Shown here: piece after piece, positions 13,207 through 13,832 of the stretch
How positions within the stretch are numbered: the stretch's first letter is position 1
Layout of the letters: each line of letters opens with the position of its first letter
Assembly (NCBI GenBank): GCA_019237595.1
Contig: JAFAGU010000324.1
Location: 1-13,832, forward strand
Length of the DNA: 13,832 nt
Direction of reading: 5' to 3'
Source: Betaproteobacteria bacterium
Lineage (GTDB): Bacteria > Pseudomonadota > Gammaproteobacteria > Burkholderiales > SG8-39
Made by a program: the position numbers and the translations under genes
The notes under the pieces: model-generated
Told to the model about the DNA's origin: nothing
The model's input: only the letters and a program-made list of their open reading frames with translations
Database searches by the model: none

Positions 13207-13832
13207 CGCGCAGCCCGTCTCCGAGCAGATTGAAGGAAAGGACGAGGAGGAAGATCGAAAGCCCGGGCCAGAACGCCATCCACGGCGCCTGGTCGACGTA
13301 GTTCTTCGCCACGTTCAGCATGCTGCCCCAGCTCGGCGCGGGCGGCTGCTGGCCGAGTCCCAGGAACGAGAGGCTCGCCTCGGCGATCACCGCCGCGGCG
13401 ACGGCGAGCGTCGCCTGCACGATGAGCGCCGGAGCCACGTTGGGAAGGATATGCCGAAGCGCGATGCGCCACGGAGGATTGCCGACGGCGCGCGCGGCCT
13501 CGACATAGTCCTCGACCTTCACCGCCAGGACCTGCCCGCGCGTCAGGCGAATGAACACGGGCGTGGCCGACACGCCGATCGCAACCATCGCATTCGCGAG
13601 GCTCGGGCCGAGGAACGCCGCGAGCGCGATGGCGAGGATGAGGAAAGGGCAGGCGAGCATGGCATCCGTAATGCGCGAGAGGACGGCGTCGGTCCAGCCG
13701 CCCGCGTAGCCGGCGAGAAGTCCGATCGGCACGCCGAGGCCGAGCGCGATGCTCACCGAGACCACCCCGGCGAGGAGCGAAGCGCGAGTGCCCCACACGA
13801 TGCGAGAGAGCACGTCCCGCCCAATGTCGTCG
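13181..13832 (-). CDS. DppC/OppC-type ABC transporter permease (partial)
   Basis: The reading frame is open to the window edge, giving 216 residues of a permease whose N-terminus lies outside. The visible start D-D-I-G-R-D-V-L-S-R matches the conserved segment of DppC/OppC permeases (x-D-x-x-G-R-D-V-L-S-R), so the GTG at 13813 is an internal valine codon. About five hydrophobic segments follow, with the cytoplasmic EAA loop at 111-131 (EAARAVGNPPWRIALRHILPN is split here as EAARAVG and RHILPN). SFLGLG and the P-S-W-G motif before the last segments are also typical. It should form, with a DppB-like partner, the channel of a peptide, nickel or opine-type importer. Its end overlaps the Bug-protein gene. 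Confidence 0.92.
   Translation of the reverse strand, partial: DDIGRDVLSRIVWGTRASLLAGVVSVSIALGLGVPIGLLAGYAGGWTDAVLSRITDAMLACPFLILAIALAAFLGPSLANAMVAIGVSATPVFIRLTRGQVLAVKVEDYVEAARAVGNPPWRIALRHILPNVAPALIVQATLAVAAAVIAEASLSFLGLGQQPPAPSWGSMLNVAKNYVDQAPWMAFWPGLSIFLLVLSFNLLGDGLRDALDPRRS

Noticed and set aside
1..13832. Mobile element, CRISPR array or horizontally acquired island.
   Set aside because: I found no transposase, integrase, direct-repeat array, tRNA end or obvious base-composition break; all genes share the same GC-rich codon use.

Overview
The window is GC-rich DNA, roughly two-thirds G+C by eye, that looks like a betaproteobacterial (Burkholderiales-type) chromosome. The best clues are a Bug-family tripartite-tricarboxylate binding protein, a PCu(A)C copper chaperone, and many acyl-CoA enzymes packed with 1-4 base overlaps. 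I see no insertion sequence, phage gene, tRNA, rRNA or CRISPR array.

Layout: (a) 1-2013: the last codons of an unknown + gene, a cobalamin/siderophore-type binding protein on the minus strand (19-807), and a divergent family III CoA-transferase/racemase with alpha-methylacyl-CoA racemase catalytic residues (865-2013). (b) 2010-6892: a five-gene minus-strand operon in the order alpha/beta hydrolase, crotonase-fold protein, mandelate racemase-like enolase-superfamily protein, AMP-forming acyl-CoA ligase, PCu(A)C copper chaperone; each junction overlaps by 1 or 4 bases. (c) 6934-10122: a divergent + operon of an SDR-fold protein, a quinone oxidoreductase-type MDR enzyme (GTGA overlap) and an unrecognised 479-residue secreted Ala/Pro-rich protein. 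(d) 10123-11413: a minus pair of class II aldolase/adducin-fold protein and Pat/Bar-like acetyltransferase. (e) 11434-11973: two convergent small lipoproteins separated by a UUCG-loop terminator. (f) 12020-12142: a 40-residue membrane protein. (g) 12232-13832: a Bug binding protein downstream of, and overlapping, a DppC/OppC-type permease that runs off the window.

Regions a-c look like an organic-acid catabolic locus: uptake, activation to a CoA thioester, epimerisation of a chiral centre, crotonase chemistry, hydrolysis and redox. The substrate cannot be read from the sequence. The most interesting pattern is that several enzymes keep their fold but lack textbook catalytic residues: the SDR lacks all four tetrad residues, the mandelate racemase homologue has K-x-R instead of K-x-K, the crotonase lacks the second glutamate, and the aldolase-fold protein has N-T-H where a zinc-ligand H-x-H is expected. 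If these are conserved features of subfamilies, the locus may carry out chemistry that standard annotation of these families would misname.

All three divergent spacers are very short (57, 41 and 20 bases) and each contains a near-symmetrical -10-like core. At 11414-11433 both start codons lie exactly 6 bases beyond the -10 hexamers, which suggests divergent leaderless transcripts.
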